NCBI RefSeq assembly: GCF_900113865.1
Contig: NZ_FOQY01000006.1
Coordinates: 198,041 to 262,040 of the forward strand
DNA length: 64,000 bases
Direction: 5' to 3'
DNA from: Streptosporangium canum
GTDB lineage: Bacteria; Actinomycetota; Actinomycetes; Streptosporangiales; Streptosporangiaceae
The notes below the pieces were generated by a model. It was not told the DNA's origin. It saw nothing but the letters and a program-made list of their open reading frames with translations, and did no database searches. Position numbers and translations under genes: made by a program. This document shows positions 18,859-25,706 of this stretch, piece after piece (the stretch's first letter is position 1; the number at the start of each line of letters is the position of its first letter).

Positions 18859-20082
18859 ATGACGGACACCCGATCTTTTCGTATCGATATCCCGCAGGCC
18901 CAGCTCGACGACCTGGGTGCGCGGCTGGCCAACACCCGCTGGCCGGAGGAACTGCCGGGGGTGGGCTGGAGCCGAGGAGTGCCGCTGGGCTACCTGAAGG
19001 ATCTCGCCGAGTACTGGCGCACCGGCTACGACTGGCGGGCGCGGGAGGCGGCGCTCAACGAGTACCCGCAGTACCTCACCACCATCGATGAGCAGAACCT
19101 CCATTTCCTGCACGTGCCCTCACCTGAGCCCGACGCCACGCCCTTGCTGCTGCTGCACGGCTGGCCGGGCGGGTTCACCGACTTCCTCGACGTGATCGGC
19201 CCGCTGTCCGATCCCCGCGCGCACGGCGGCGACCCGGCCGACGCCTTCCATCTGGTGATCCCGTCGTTGCCGGGGTTCGGGTTCTCCACACCGCTGGCCG
19301 GGCCGGGCATGAGCGCGGCCAGGATGGCCGGGGTGCTCGTGCGGCTGATGTCCCAGCTCGGGTTCCAGCGGTACGGCGTGCACGGCTATGACACCGGCTC
19401 GTGGGTCGCCCCCCAGATGGGCAGGCAGGACCCGGACCGTGTCATAGGCGTCCACGTCAACGCCATGATCACCTTCCCGATCGGGGCGGAAGGTGAGATG
19501 GAGGGCCTGTCCGAGGTCGAGCAGCGGCGCTGGCAGGCGATGCAGAACTTCAACGACGGCTATCTGCAGTGCAACTCCAAGCGGCCGCAGACGGTGACCT
19601 ACGGCCTGCACGATTCACCCGTCGGCCAGCTCGCCTGGATCGTGGAGAAGTTCAAGGAACTCACCGACCCCGAGGACGGGCTGCCCGAGGACAGCATCGA
19701 TCGCGATCGCATCCTGACCGACGTCTGCCTGTACTGGCTGACCGGCACAGCCGGATCGGCGGCGCAGATCTACTACGAGGAGATCTCCGCGAACGCCTGG
19801 AACGCCGAGGCCACCGGCGACTGGAACGCCGACGCCGGTGACTGGAGCGCCGGCTCCGGTGCGGGCTGGGAAGGCGCAGAGGAGTGGGCGGCGCCCCAGC
19901 GCGGAACGGTGCCGACCGGTGTGTTGGTCTCCAACCATGACGTGACCATCCGCCGCTGGGCCGAGCGCGACCACCATGTCGTGCACTGGACCGAGCTCGG
20001 CAAGGGCGGGCACTTCCTCGCGATGGAGGCGCCGGACCTGCTGGTCGGCGACGTTCGCGAGTTCTTCCGTAAGGTGCGCTGA
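18859..20082 (+). CDS. Epoxide hydrolase (EHN-type alpha/beta hydrolase)
   Basis: Alpha/beta hydrolase with the N-terminal EHN domain of microsomal-type epoxide hydrolases (residues 1-105; [31 protein letters not shown]). The oxyanion motif HGWPG is at 100-104, the nucleophile Asp178 in HGYDTGSW and the catalytic His in [10 protein letters not shown] near the C-terminus. It opens epoxides to diols; the natural substrate is unknown. The 407 residues exceed the usual 370-390 because of an inserted Trp/Gly/Ala-rich stretch (about 311-348, with [16 protein letters not shown]) just before the conserved [11 protein letters not shown] strand. ATG 18859 gives the complete EHN start. It is divergent from the damaged regulator gene, so control may be lost. 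Confidence 0.9.
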   Translation: MTDTRSFRIDIPQAQLDDLGARLANTRWPEELPGVGWSRGVPLGYLKDLAEYWRTGYDWRAREAALNEYPQYLTTIDEQNLHFLHVPSPEPDATPLLLLHGWPGGFTDFLDVIGPLSDPRAHGGDPADAFHLVIPSLPGFGFSTPLAGPGMSAARMAGVLVRLMSQLGFQRYGVHGYDTGSWVAPQMGRQDPDRVIGVHVNAMITFPIGAEGEMEGLSEVEQRRWQAMQNFNDGYLQCNSKRPQTVTYGLHDSPVGQLAWIVEKFKELTDPEDGLPEDSIDRDRILTDVCLYWLTGTAGSAAQIYYEEISANAWNAEATGDWNADAGDWSAGSGAGWEGAEEWAAPQRGTVPTGVLVSNHDVTIRRWAERDHHVVHWTELGKGGHFLAMEAPDLLVGDVREFFRKVR

Positions 20083-21255
20083 GCTGGGCGCCCGCAGTCC
20101 GGCGCGTCGAACAGGTGCCGACCTGCGGTGCCCGCGGGCGCTCAACCGCTGTTCTGGAACGGCAGTCGCTGCCGCACCGCGCGGACCCGCCGGCTGATCC
20201 CGTAGTAGCGGCACGTCAGCGCGACGTTGCCGGAGACCTCCTCCCGCTGAACGCCGGCCAGCGCGCTGGCCGGCGTCAGTCCTTGTCAGCCCGGTGCCGA
20301 CGATCACTACGTTCGTCATGCCGATGCCGATGCCGATGCCCGAGGGCTCCCGGATCTCTGCCGGCCGCCGTGAGGGGCGCAGCCGGTGGAACAGCGCTAC
20401 CCGGGAGCGGTGGTATTCCACATCCGCCTCGTCGTGCGTCACCCCCGAGCGGACGGCCTTGTGGAAGTAGGCGTGCTCCCTGCGGAGCTTGTGCCTGACG
20501 AGCTGAGCGAGCGACTCCTCGTCCAGGCGGGCCGCCGTGCCGCCCGCCTCGTGGTAGGCAGCCACGAACTCCTCGCTCGGCCCGGCCAGGTCGTCGCCCC
20601 ATTCCAGGGCGGCGGCGGCCAGCTCCACCTCAGGGGCGCCGACGAAGGTCTCGTCCCAATCGAGAACCGCCACTATCCGGCCGTCCCTGGCCGGCGTGTT
20701 GCCGGTGTAGTAGTCGCCGTGCAGGGGGTGACGCACGGGATACTCGGCGTGGAAAGCGGCCAGCCAGCGGTCCAGGTCGGGGTCGTCCAGCTCGGCGGCG
20801 TCCTGGGGCGGATCGCCGTACAGGCCGGACTCCTGGAAGGCGGGCACCGGGCGCGGGCCGGGGCGAAAGTCGGCCAGGGATCTGTGAAGCCTGGCCAGCA
20901 GACGGGCACCGGCTTCGCGTTGGGCCGGGATGTCGGAGTCCGGCCAGGCGCCCTCGACATACGGCCAGCAGGAGATCGGGCGGCCGCCCACGACGATGAC
21001 CGTCGTCCCTTCGACAGCCGGCAGCGGGGCGACAGCCTCGGGGAGGCCGGCGGCGGCGTGCCGGGCGATCGCGTGGCACCACTCCGACTCGGCGGCGGCG
21101 CGCCACGCCGGGCCGACGCGGATGACGTGCCCGTCGAGGCGGTAGGCGGCGGATTCCTCTCCGCCGTGCAACCGCTCACCCTCTCCCGTGACGCCCCAGG
21201 TCAGGGCCACGGCTTCGCGGATCTCACGGGTGAGGGGGGTCTTGACGTAGATCAT
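19615..21255 (-). CDS. Aminoglycoside phosphotransferase-like kinase with read-through tail
   Basis: Residues 1-312 (21255 down to 20320) form an APH/choline-kinase-fold protein. Recognisable parts are [18 protein letters not shown], the catalytic loop [17 protein letters not shown] and the metal-binding [16 protein letters not shown]. It phosphorylates a small molecule; resistance to a drug is not implied. After [12 protein letters not shown] the frame has no stop. It runs into a fragment starting [11 protein letters not shown], through a transposase scrap and then antisense to the epoxide hydrolase until 19615, giving a 546-residue ORF. The last about 234 residues are not a recognisable domain. 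The original 3' end was therefore probably removed by a deletion or insertion, and whether the fused product is functional is unclear. Confidence 0.75.
   Translation of the reverse strand: MIYVKTPLTREIREAVALTWGVTGEGERLHGGEESAAYRLDGHVIRVGPAWRAAAESEWCHAIARHAAAGLPEAVAPLPAVEGTTVIVVGGRPISCWPYVEGAWPDSDIPAQREAGARLLARLHRSLADFRPGPRPVPAFQESGLYGDPPQDAAELDDPDLDRWLAAFHAEYPVRHPLHGDYYTGNTPARDGRIVAVLDWDETFVGAPEVELAAAALEWGDDLAGPSEEFVAAYHEAGGTAARLDEESLAQLVRHKLRREHAYFHKAVRSGVTHDEADVEYHRSRVALFHRLRPSRRPAEIREPSGIGIGIGMTNVVIVGTGLTRTDAGQRAGRRSAGGGLRQRRADVPLLRDQPAGPRGAAATAVPEQRLSARGHRRSAPVRRAGLRAPSSAHLTEELANVADQQVRRLHREEVPALAELGPVHDMVVALGPAADGHVMVGDQHTGRHRSALGRRPLLCAFPARTGAGAPVTGVGVPVAGGLGVPGVRGDLLVVDLRRRSGCAGQPVQADVGQDAIAIDAVLGQPVLGVGEFLELLHDPGELADG
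20187..20319 (-). pseudogene. Fragments of an oxidoreductase start and an IS481-type transposase
   Basis: At 20319 a frame starts [11 protein letters not shown], the beta-alpha start of a nucleotide-binding oxidoreductase, and is lost within about 12 residues. At 20187-20243 another frame encodes [19 protein letters not shown], the helix-turn-helix opening of IS481-family transposases. Both are a few dozen bases long and broken. Together they mark an old insertion or deletion at the 3' end of the kinase gene. Confidence 0.55.
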
Positions 21256-21340
21256 CCCGCCAGCCTACGCGCTTCCGTTCGGCGGCAGATGCGCCAAGGT
21301 CGGGGCAACTTACCCCGCGAGAGAGGGGCGACCTGAGGCC

Positions 21341-21484
21341 AGTCCCAGCACGATCGACATCCTGGCCGCGTTCGCCGAATGGGAACGCGACCTCATCACC
21401 GCACGCACCCTCGATGGCCTGGAGGCCGCGCGGGCCCGCGGTCGCAGCGGCGGCCGCAAGAGGGAGCCGCGCCCTCAGTCGCGG
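21341..21484 (+). pseudogene. Serine recombinase (resolvase/invertase) fragment
   Basis: The frame encodes STIDILAAFAEWERDLITA, then RTLDGLEAARARGRSGG and RKREP. This is the long helix and linker at the end of the catalytic domain of small serine recombinases (family pattern LAEFERDLIRERT and AARARGRKGGRP). The active-site N-terminus and the HTH are missing. The fragment runs into the end of the convergent DUF1707 gene. Confidence 0.8.
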
Positions 21485-22074
21485 TCGAAAGACGCCTTGG
21501 GGGCCTCCTTGACCCTCGTGCCGACGCCGCCGAACAAGGCGAGACCGCTGATGACGATCCGTGGCGCCCCCCGCTCCCTGCGGACCGCGCTCCTGTCGAA
21601 TGCGCCGAACAGGCCGAAGCCCTTGATCTCGACCTCCACGTCGTCGGGCACGATGACCTCCGTGTACCCCCACAAGGCGAAGGCTCGCACCCGGATCTCC
21701 CGGTCGGCGAAACGGGCATCGCGCAGATCGATCTCACCTCCGCCGAACATCGAAAGCGAGGTGAACGCGCGCGGGGCGACCCAGCGGCCCGTGCGGCTGA
21801 ACCAGCCGAACACGCTCATCGCGAAATGGGAGCTGGGCTCCTCCCGCACCACCAGCAGGTCCGCGCGGGTCGGCTCGGGAAGGCCGCGTCCCGCGTGCGC
21901 GAGCTCACCTTGGGTCTTGGCCTGGTAAATCTCGGTCAGCCGCTGATCCAGCTCGCCCAGCTCGATTCGGCCCGCGGCGGCGGCCTCCTGGAGCCGCCGG
22001 GTCGCCCGGTCACGGTCCTCGTCGGAGGGGCGCACCTGCCGGCCCGGGATGAGGTCGGGATGATGCTCAACCAT
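21475..22074 (-). CDS. DUF1707 domain protein with LiaF-like C-terminal domain
   Basis: 199 residues. The N-terminal DUF1707 (about 12-65; VRPSDEDRDRATRRLQEAAAAGRIELGELDQRLTEIYQAKT) is a short helical domain of actinobacterial proteins. The C-terminal half (about 95-190) is a beta-rich domain like the cell-wall stress protein LiaF (SMFGGGEIDLRDARF, ALWGYTEVIVPDDVEVEIKGFGLFG). No membrane segment is seen. ATG 22074 gives the normal DUF1707 start. The gene follows the TetR gene with a 64-base gap that holds a perfect inverted repeat resembling the one in front of tetR, which suggests control by that regulator. Exact role unknown. Confidence 0.88.
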   Translation of the reverse strand: MVEHHPDLIPGRQVRPSDEDRDRATRRLQEAAAAGRIELGELDQRLTEIYQAKTQGELAHAGRGLPEPTRADLLVVREEPSSHFAMSVFGWFSRTGRWVAPRAFTSLSMFGGGEIDLRDARFADREIRVRAFALWGYTEVIVPDDVEVEIKGFGLFGAFDRSAVRRERGAPRIVISGLALFGGVGTRVKEAPKASFDRD

Positions 22075-22118
22075 GTTTCCAGTCCTGTCTGTGCGATCAG
22101 CGCGACCGGACCATCTTA

Positions 22119-22134
22119 TTCTCCAACTGGAGAA
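22119..22134. promoter_or_regulatory. Operator-like inverted repeat before the DUF1707 gene
   Basis: TTCTCCA and TGGAGAA form a perfect inverted repeat around AC (22119-22134), lying between the TetR stop and the DUF1707 start. It matches the site at 22785-22799 except for one base per arm and one spacer base. Confidence 0.65.
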
Positions 22135-22138
22135 CAAA

Positions 22139-22771
22139 TCAGCCGGCAGCCTCCCGACCCGACTCCTCCACCATGTGAGCGCCCATCATCCGCGCGAGCT
22201 GGACACGGAACTGCGCTTCGTGCGCCGGGTCATCGGGATCCTGGCCCATGCCCGCCAGCCACGACCGGCCGCCGACGGCGAACCCATAGGCGGCCGAGAG
22301 CCCGATCAGCACGACCGCCTCGATGCGCGACCGGCTCGGCACGGGCCGCCCCGCGAGCGCGGCGCGAATCCCGGCCTCGATCGTGTCGATCAGCTCCACC
22401 AGCTCCGGTCGCGCAGCACCCCGGTAGTCGCCGTGGATCTCGGCCCAGACGAACAGGCGCAGGTAGCGCTTGTCCGCCAGGGTGTCGAACACCACGTCCA
22501 TGATCCCCGCCGCGAGTGGCACGCCGTCCTCGTCGCGGATGCGCTCGCGAACCCGCGCCTCGATGCGGTCGTTCTCGACTCGCAGCACCTCCTTGACCAG
22601 GGCGGCATAGGTGCCGAAATAGTGGGACACGAGCCCGTGGGCGACGCCGGCGGCCTCGGCGATCTGCCGCAGGCTGACGTTGTCCGGACCCCGTTCTATG
22701 ATCAGCTCGGCTGCCGCCGCCAGCAGCTCGGCGCGCGATTCCGCAGGGCTGCGCCTGCGCCTGGGTGCCAT
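22139..22771 (-). CDS. TetR/AcrR family transcriptional regulator
   Basis: 210 residues. The N-terminal HTH is typical (SRAELLAAAAELIIERGPDNVSLRQIAEAAGVAHGLVSHYFGTYAALV, about 10-55). The C-terminal helical ligand domain belongs to no subclass I can name. ATG 22771 is used. GTG 22792 is possible, but it would put the start codon inside the palindromic operator, and neither start has a ribosome binding site; the message may be leaderless. Paired palindromes before this gene and before the DUF1707 gene suggest autoregulation plus control of DUF1707. The gene is intact, in contrast to the TetR fragment 300 bases upstream. Confidence 0.92.
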   Translation of the reverse strand: MAPRRRRSPAESRAELLAAAAELIIERGPDNVSLRQIAEAAGVAHGLVSHYFGTYAALVKEVLRVENDRIEARVRERIRDEDGVPLAAGIMDVVFDTLADKRYLRLFVWAEIHGDYRGAARPELVELIDTIEAGIRAALAGRPVPSRSRIEAVVLIGLSAAYGFAVGGRSWLAGMGQDPDDPAHEAQFRVQLARMMGAHMVEESGREAAG

Positions 22772-22784
22772 GAACGGCAGTTTA

Positions 22785-22799
22785 TTGTCCACTGGACAA
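22785..22799. promoter_or_regulatory. 15-base palindromic operator before tetR
   Basis: TTGTCCACTGGACAA is a perfect palindrome around a central base, positioned over the expected promoter/start region of the TetR gene. Confidence 0.7.
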
Positions 22800-22868
22800 C
22801 AGGAGTGGAGATCGTTCCGCTGCCCGCCAAGGGCCCGCTCCCGCGCGCGACAACGATCGTCTCGCCCC

Positions 22869-23051
22869 CTCCTTCAGCAGGATCCGGCGCACCTGGGAGC
22901 GGGCGATGTCGATGCCCTGCTCACGGGCGACGACGGTGAGGGCATCCGGGGTCCACACCGTCGGCCCATCCTCGTCGCCGGCCTCCAGCTCACCCCAGGG
23001 CCGCCACACCCGCGGCCCAGACCTGACCCGGGCCTGGGCGCCTGGGGACGT
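22869..23051 (-). mobile_element. IS630-family transposase fragment
   Basis: The frame encodes GDEDGPTVWTPDALTVVARE followed by QGIDIARSQVRRILLKEG. This is the winged-helix N-terminal region of IS630-type transposases (family pattern VWTPEALV, ARSQVRRILL). The DDE catalytic part is absent. It joins the TetR fragment in the same frame at about 23052-23066, so an ORF runs across both, but the product would be a chimera of two dead genes. Confidence 0.65.
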
Positions 23052-23066
23052 GTCAGGCGGTGGGAT

Positions 23067-23219
23067 GCAGAAGCCGCCGTGTGTCAGCCCGGCCTCCTTC
23101 ATGAGGTCCGCGGTGTTGGGACGAGTGACGCCTTCTGCGCGGACCTTCCGGGACGTGATCCGCAGGACCCGTTCGCGGGTCGCCGCCTTGTCCGCCTGCG
23201 AGTGGCCCATGTCGGCCAT
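23067..23219 (-). pseudogene. Truncated TetR regulator (HTH fragment only)
   Basis: Encodes MADMGHSQADKAATRERVLR, ITSRKVRAEG and LMKEAGLTHGGF, the DNA-binding start of a TetR protein in which GGFYxHF would follow. After GGFC the sequence switches to transposase-like DNA. The ligand domain is missing, so this is a dead or DNA-binding-only remnant. It is divergent from the isochorismatase-like gene, whose upstream region keeps two palindromes that this regulator may once have bound. Confidence 0.75.
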
Positions 23220-23251
23220 GCCTTTCCTGGGGGAGCACAGTGGAACCCGCC

Positions 23252-23285
23252 GCGCATCTGGATGATGAACATCATCCAGATGCGC
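23252..23285. promoter_or_regulatory. 34-base perfect palindrome upstream of the isochorismatase-like gene
   Basis: GCGCATCTGGATGATG and CATCATCCAGATGCGC are perfect 16-base inverted arms around AA. The inner 18 bases share GGATG and CATCATCC with the site at 23349-23366. Probable TetR operator; it could also form a strong hairpin. Confidence 0.65.
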
Positions 23286-23348
23286 GTTGAGACGGCACTT
23301 GACCAGGGAATACTTGATTTTCTCAATGATGAGCGCAATCCCGTTTCT

Positions 23349-23366
23349 GGATGTTGCTCATCATCC
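23349..23366. promoter_or_regulatory. Second GGATG/CATCATCC operator copy
   Basis: GGATGTTG-CT-CATCATCC matches the core of the 34-base palindrome in all but three positions and lies 17 bases before the ATG of the hydrolase gene, where a bound repressor would block expression. Confidence 0.6.
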
Positions 23367-23383
23367 GGATTGGAGCGGAAGCC

Positions 23384-24013
23384 ATGTCCCAGACGTATGA
23401 CCCCCGCCACACCGCCGTTTTGCTGGTGGACCCGTACAACGACTTCCTGTCCGAGGGCGGCAAGGTCTGGCCGCGCGTAGAGCCCGTAGCGAAGCAGGTC
23501 GGGCTGCTGGATCACCTGCGCTCTGTGGTCACATCTGCCCGAGAGGCCGGCGTACGTGTGATGTTCGTTCCGCACCGTCGCTGGGAACCGGGCGACTACG
23601 AGACGTGGAATTACCCCAACCCCACCCAACGCGGCATCATGGAGCGGCACAGTTTCGCCCGCGATACCTGGGGCGGGGAGTTTCACCCCGACTTCCAGCC
23701 GCAGCCCGGCGACGTCGTGGCCCGGGAGCACTGGGCGCAGAGCGGGTTCGCCAATACCGACCTCGACTTCCAGCTCAAGCAGCACGGCATCACTCACGTC
23801 GTGCTCATCGGCCTGCTCGCGAACACCTGCATCGAATCCACCGGCCGGTTCGCCATGGAGCTCGGCTACCACGTCACGCTGGTGCGTGACGCCACCGCGG
23901 CGTTCCTCCCCGAAATGATGCACGCCGCGCACGAGCTGAACGGCCCCACCTTCGCCCACACCGTCACCACCACCGGCGAGCTCACCGCCGCATTCGAGGG
24001 AGCGCACGCATGA
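23384..24013 (+). CDS. Isochorismatase-family cysteine hydrolase
   Basis: 209 residues of the cysteine hydrolase (isochorismatase/nicotinamidase) fold. Asp16 in VLLVDPYNDF and nucleophile Cys149 in GLLANTCIEST fit the catalytic triad. The usual Lys position reads VVAREHWAQSGFANTDLD, with Arg114 rather than Lys, as in a subgroup of this family. The substrate is unknown. ATG 23384 follows GGAG with normal spacing and gives the conserved start. Two operator-like palindromes precede it, and the divergent TetR gene is truncated, so expression may now be constitutive. Its stop overlaps (ATGA) a fragment of an aldehyde dehydrogenase gene, so it once headed an operon. Confidence 0.9.
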   Translation: MSQTYDPRHTAVLLVDPYNDFLSEGGKVWPRVEPVAKQVGLLDHLRSVVTSAREAGVRVMFVPHRRWEPGDYETWNYPNPTQRGIMERHSFARDTWGGEFHPDFQPQPGDVVAREHWAQSGFANTDLDFQLKQHGITHVVLIGLLANTCIESTGRFAMELGYHVTLVRDATAAFLPEMMHAAHELNGPTFAHTVTTTGELTAAFEGAHA

Positions 24014-24060
24014 AACTGACCGGAGACCTGCTGATCGGGGCGGCCCAGGTGCCCGCCACC
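24010..24060 (+). pseudogene. N-terminal scrap of an aldehyde dehydrogenase gene
   Basis: ATG 24010 overlaps the previous stop by 4 bases and starts MKLTGDLLIGAAQVPAT, the opening of aldehyde dehydrogenase-type proteins. After about 17 codons the similarity ends. The rest of the space to 24180 has no coding signal except a short frame with GGNFARVGSPTPLAVPL that could be another scrap. A large deletion has removed the gene body. Confidence 0.5.
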
Positions 24061-24182
24061 ACGTGGTTGGCGGCAACTTCGCCCGCGTCGGCTCGCCAAC
24101 GCCACTGGCCGTTCCGTTGTCGATCGAGCCCCGCGTCTCAGGTGACGGCATCTCAGCCGGCGGCGTAGCAGATCACGACGTC

Positions 24183-24782
24183 TCAGCCGGCAGTGCGGGC
24201 GGACAGCTCGGCCCAGACCTCGTCCACCCGGGCCCCGAGGTCCTCCAGTGATCCCTCGTTCGGCACCACGAGGTCGGCGATCTTCAGCCGGTCCTCACGG
24301 TCCGCCTGGGCCGCGATCCGGGCCCTGGCGTCCTGCTCGCTCATGCCTCGGATCCCGACCAGCCGGGCGAGGCGGACCTCGTCCGCGGCGTCCACGACGA
24401 CCACCACGTCGTACATCGGGGCGAGGTTGTTCTCCGCCAGCAGCGGCACGTCGTAAACCACGATCGCGCTCTCGTCCGCCTGGTGCTGCAGCTCCTCCAC
24501 CCGGGCTCCGACCAGCGGGTGCACGATGCCGTTGAGCGAGGCCAGCTTCCCCGAGTCGGCGAAGACGATCGAGCCGAGCTTCTCCCGGTTGAGCGCCCCG
24601 TCCTCGCGCAGCACCTCGGTTCCGAAGATCTCCACGATGCGTGCCAGCCCGCCGGTCCCCGGCTCGACCACCTCTCGGGCGATCTTGTCGGCGTCGATCA
24701 CCACGGCCCCTTTGGACGCCAGCCGCCGCGACACCTCGCTCTTGCCCGACCCGATCCCGCCGGTAAGACCCACTTTCAGCAT
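24183..24782 (-). CDS. coaE: Dephospho-CoA kinase
   Basis: Last enzyme of CoA synthesis; phosphorylates the 3'-OH of dephospho-CoA. 199 residues with the P-loop GGIGSGKS at 8-15, followed by [18 protein letters not shown] and the substrate-binding strings [12 protein letters not shown] and [13 protein letters not shown]. Some actinobacterial CoaE proteins have a fused C-terminal UPF0157 domain; this one does not. ATG 24782 gives the conserved MLKVGLTGG start; in-frame starts upstream (24794, 24815) add unconserved residues. It lies downstream of rpsA, as in many actinobacteria, but with a GNAT gene and a repeat array between. Confidence 0.96.
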   Translation of the reverse strand: MLKVGLTGGIGSGKSEVSRRLASKGAVVIDADKIAREVVEPGTGGLARIVEIFGTEVLREDGALNREKLGSIVFADSGKLASLNGIVHPLVGARVEELQHQADESAIVVYDVPLLAENNLAPMYDVVVVVDAADEVRLARLVGIRGMSEQDARARIAAQADREDRLKIADLVVPNEGSLEDLGARVDEVWAELSARTAG

Positions 24783-24961
24783 GATCCGCAGCATACGCGG
24801 TACGGCCCACGCCACGGATCAGGCCACCAGAGGAGCGGTCCGCCGGGCCGGGGAGCGGGCGACCCGTGAGGGTTCCCGCCGCCTGGAGCACGAGGTCCCA
24901 GGCCGCCATCATTCGCAAGAGAATGAAATAGGCCAATATTTTACGATTTTTACGGTCGCTG

Positions 24962-25417
24962 CTAGAGCTCCCGGCGCATGTGGACCAAGGTCAGGTGGTC
25001 GCTCATCCGCTCCCGGCGGATCTCGCGGTAGCCATGACGGCGGTAGAGCCTCAGGTTGCCCTCGGACAGGTGCCCGGTGAACAGGTCGAACGCCACGGCG
25101 GCGGCGACCTCGTGGTGGAGGGCCGTCAGCAGGGCGCCGCCGACACCCCGCCCCTGCGCGTCCGGTGCCACCACCAGGCGGCCGACCCTGCAGGTCGTGC
25201 CGGACATCTGCCCGCGGACCGAGCCGACGATCCTCTCCCCCTCGCGGGCCACGAGCGCCACGCCGGTCTCAATGACCTTGCGGATCTGCTCGGCCGACTC
25301 CACCAGCGGCGGGATGAACGGATCGCCGTAGAGCTGGGCCTCACTCACGTAGGCGGCCCGCTGCACGGTCAGGATCTCGCCGGTGTCCTCGGGCTCGGCC
25401 CACTCGATCCTGGTCAC
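24962..25417 (-). CDS. GNAT-family N-acetyltransferase
   Basis: 151-residue GNAT acyltransferase. The acetyl-CoA motif A is VGRLVVAPDAQGRGVGGALL (Q/RxxGxG/A at about 83-88), followed by FTGHLSEGNLRLYRRHGYRE of motif B. The acceptor is unknown; the N-terminal half (IEWAEPEDTGEILTVQRAAYVSEAQLYGD) belongs to a common actinobacterial subgroup. GTG 25417 is chosen, with AGGG about 8 bases upstream; an in-frame start at 25459 lies inside the tandem repeat. The 5' end of the gene (the complement of CGATCCTGGTCAC) is itself the first unit of the downstream-facing repeat array. Confidence 0.88.
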   Translation of the reverse strand: MTRIEWAEPEDTGEILTVQRAAYVSEAQLYGDPFIPPLVESAEQIRKVIETGVALVAREGERIVGSVRGQMSGTTCRVGRLVVAPDAQGRGVGGALLTALHHEVAAAVAFDLFTGHLSEGNLRLYRRHGYREIRRERMSDHLTLVHMRREL

Positions 25418-25642
25418 AGCGCAGACCCTAACGCCCACTCGATCATGGTCACAGTCCAAACCCTAGCGCTCGCACGACGGTCACGGCCCAAACCCCGATA
25501 CCCGCACGACGGTCGCGGCCCAAAGCCCGGCACCCGCGCGACGGTCACACCTCGAACCTCAACGCCTGCACAACGACGGTCACACCTCGAACCCCGACGA
25601 CCGCACAGCGGTCACACCTCGACCACGACGACCGCGCACACG
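25402..25642. repeat. Degenerate 31-36 base tandem repeat between GNAT gene and rpsA
   Basis: About seven units share CGATCCTGGTCACAG or GCACGACGGTCAC followed by CCAAACCCC or CTCGAACCCC. The first unit overlaps the GNAT start codon and the units diverge progressively toward rpsA. Spacing is too uniform and the whole unit is repeated, so it is a minisatellite and not a CRISPR array. Confidence 0.85.
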
Positions 25643-25673
25643 AAAAAGGACCCCGCCGGAGCGGGGCCCTTTC
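25643..25673 (-). terminator. Rho-independent terminator of rpsA
   Basis: On the minus strand GGGCCCCGC and GCGGGGTCC pair around TCCG and are followed by TTTTT, 34 bases after the rpsA stop. One of the few terminators here with a clear T-run. Confidence 0.85.
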
Positions 25674-25706
25674 TCAGATCCTCAGATCACTACTGCTGCA
25701 CCGGCG

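Noticed and set aside
22782..23219. Functional 145-residue TetR-like regulator
   Set aside because: The ligand domain is replaced by transposase-derived sequence; listed as a pseudogene, though a DNA-binding stub cannot be excluded.
25402..25642. CRISPR-like array
   Set aside because: The whole 31-36 base unit repeats with gradual divergence and no unique spacers; no cas genes are nearby. It is a minisatellite.
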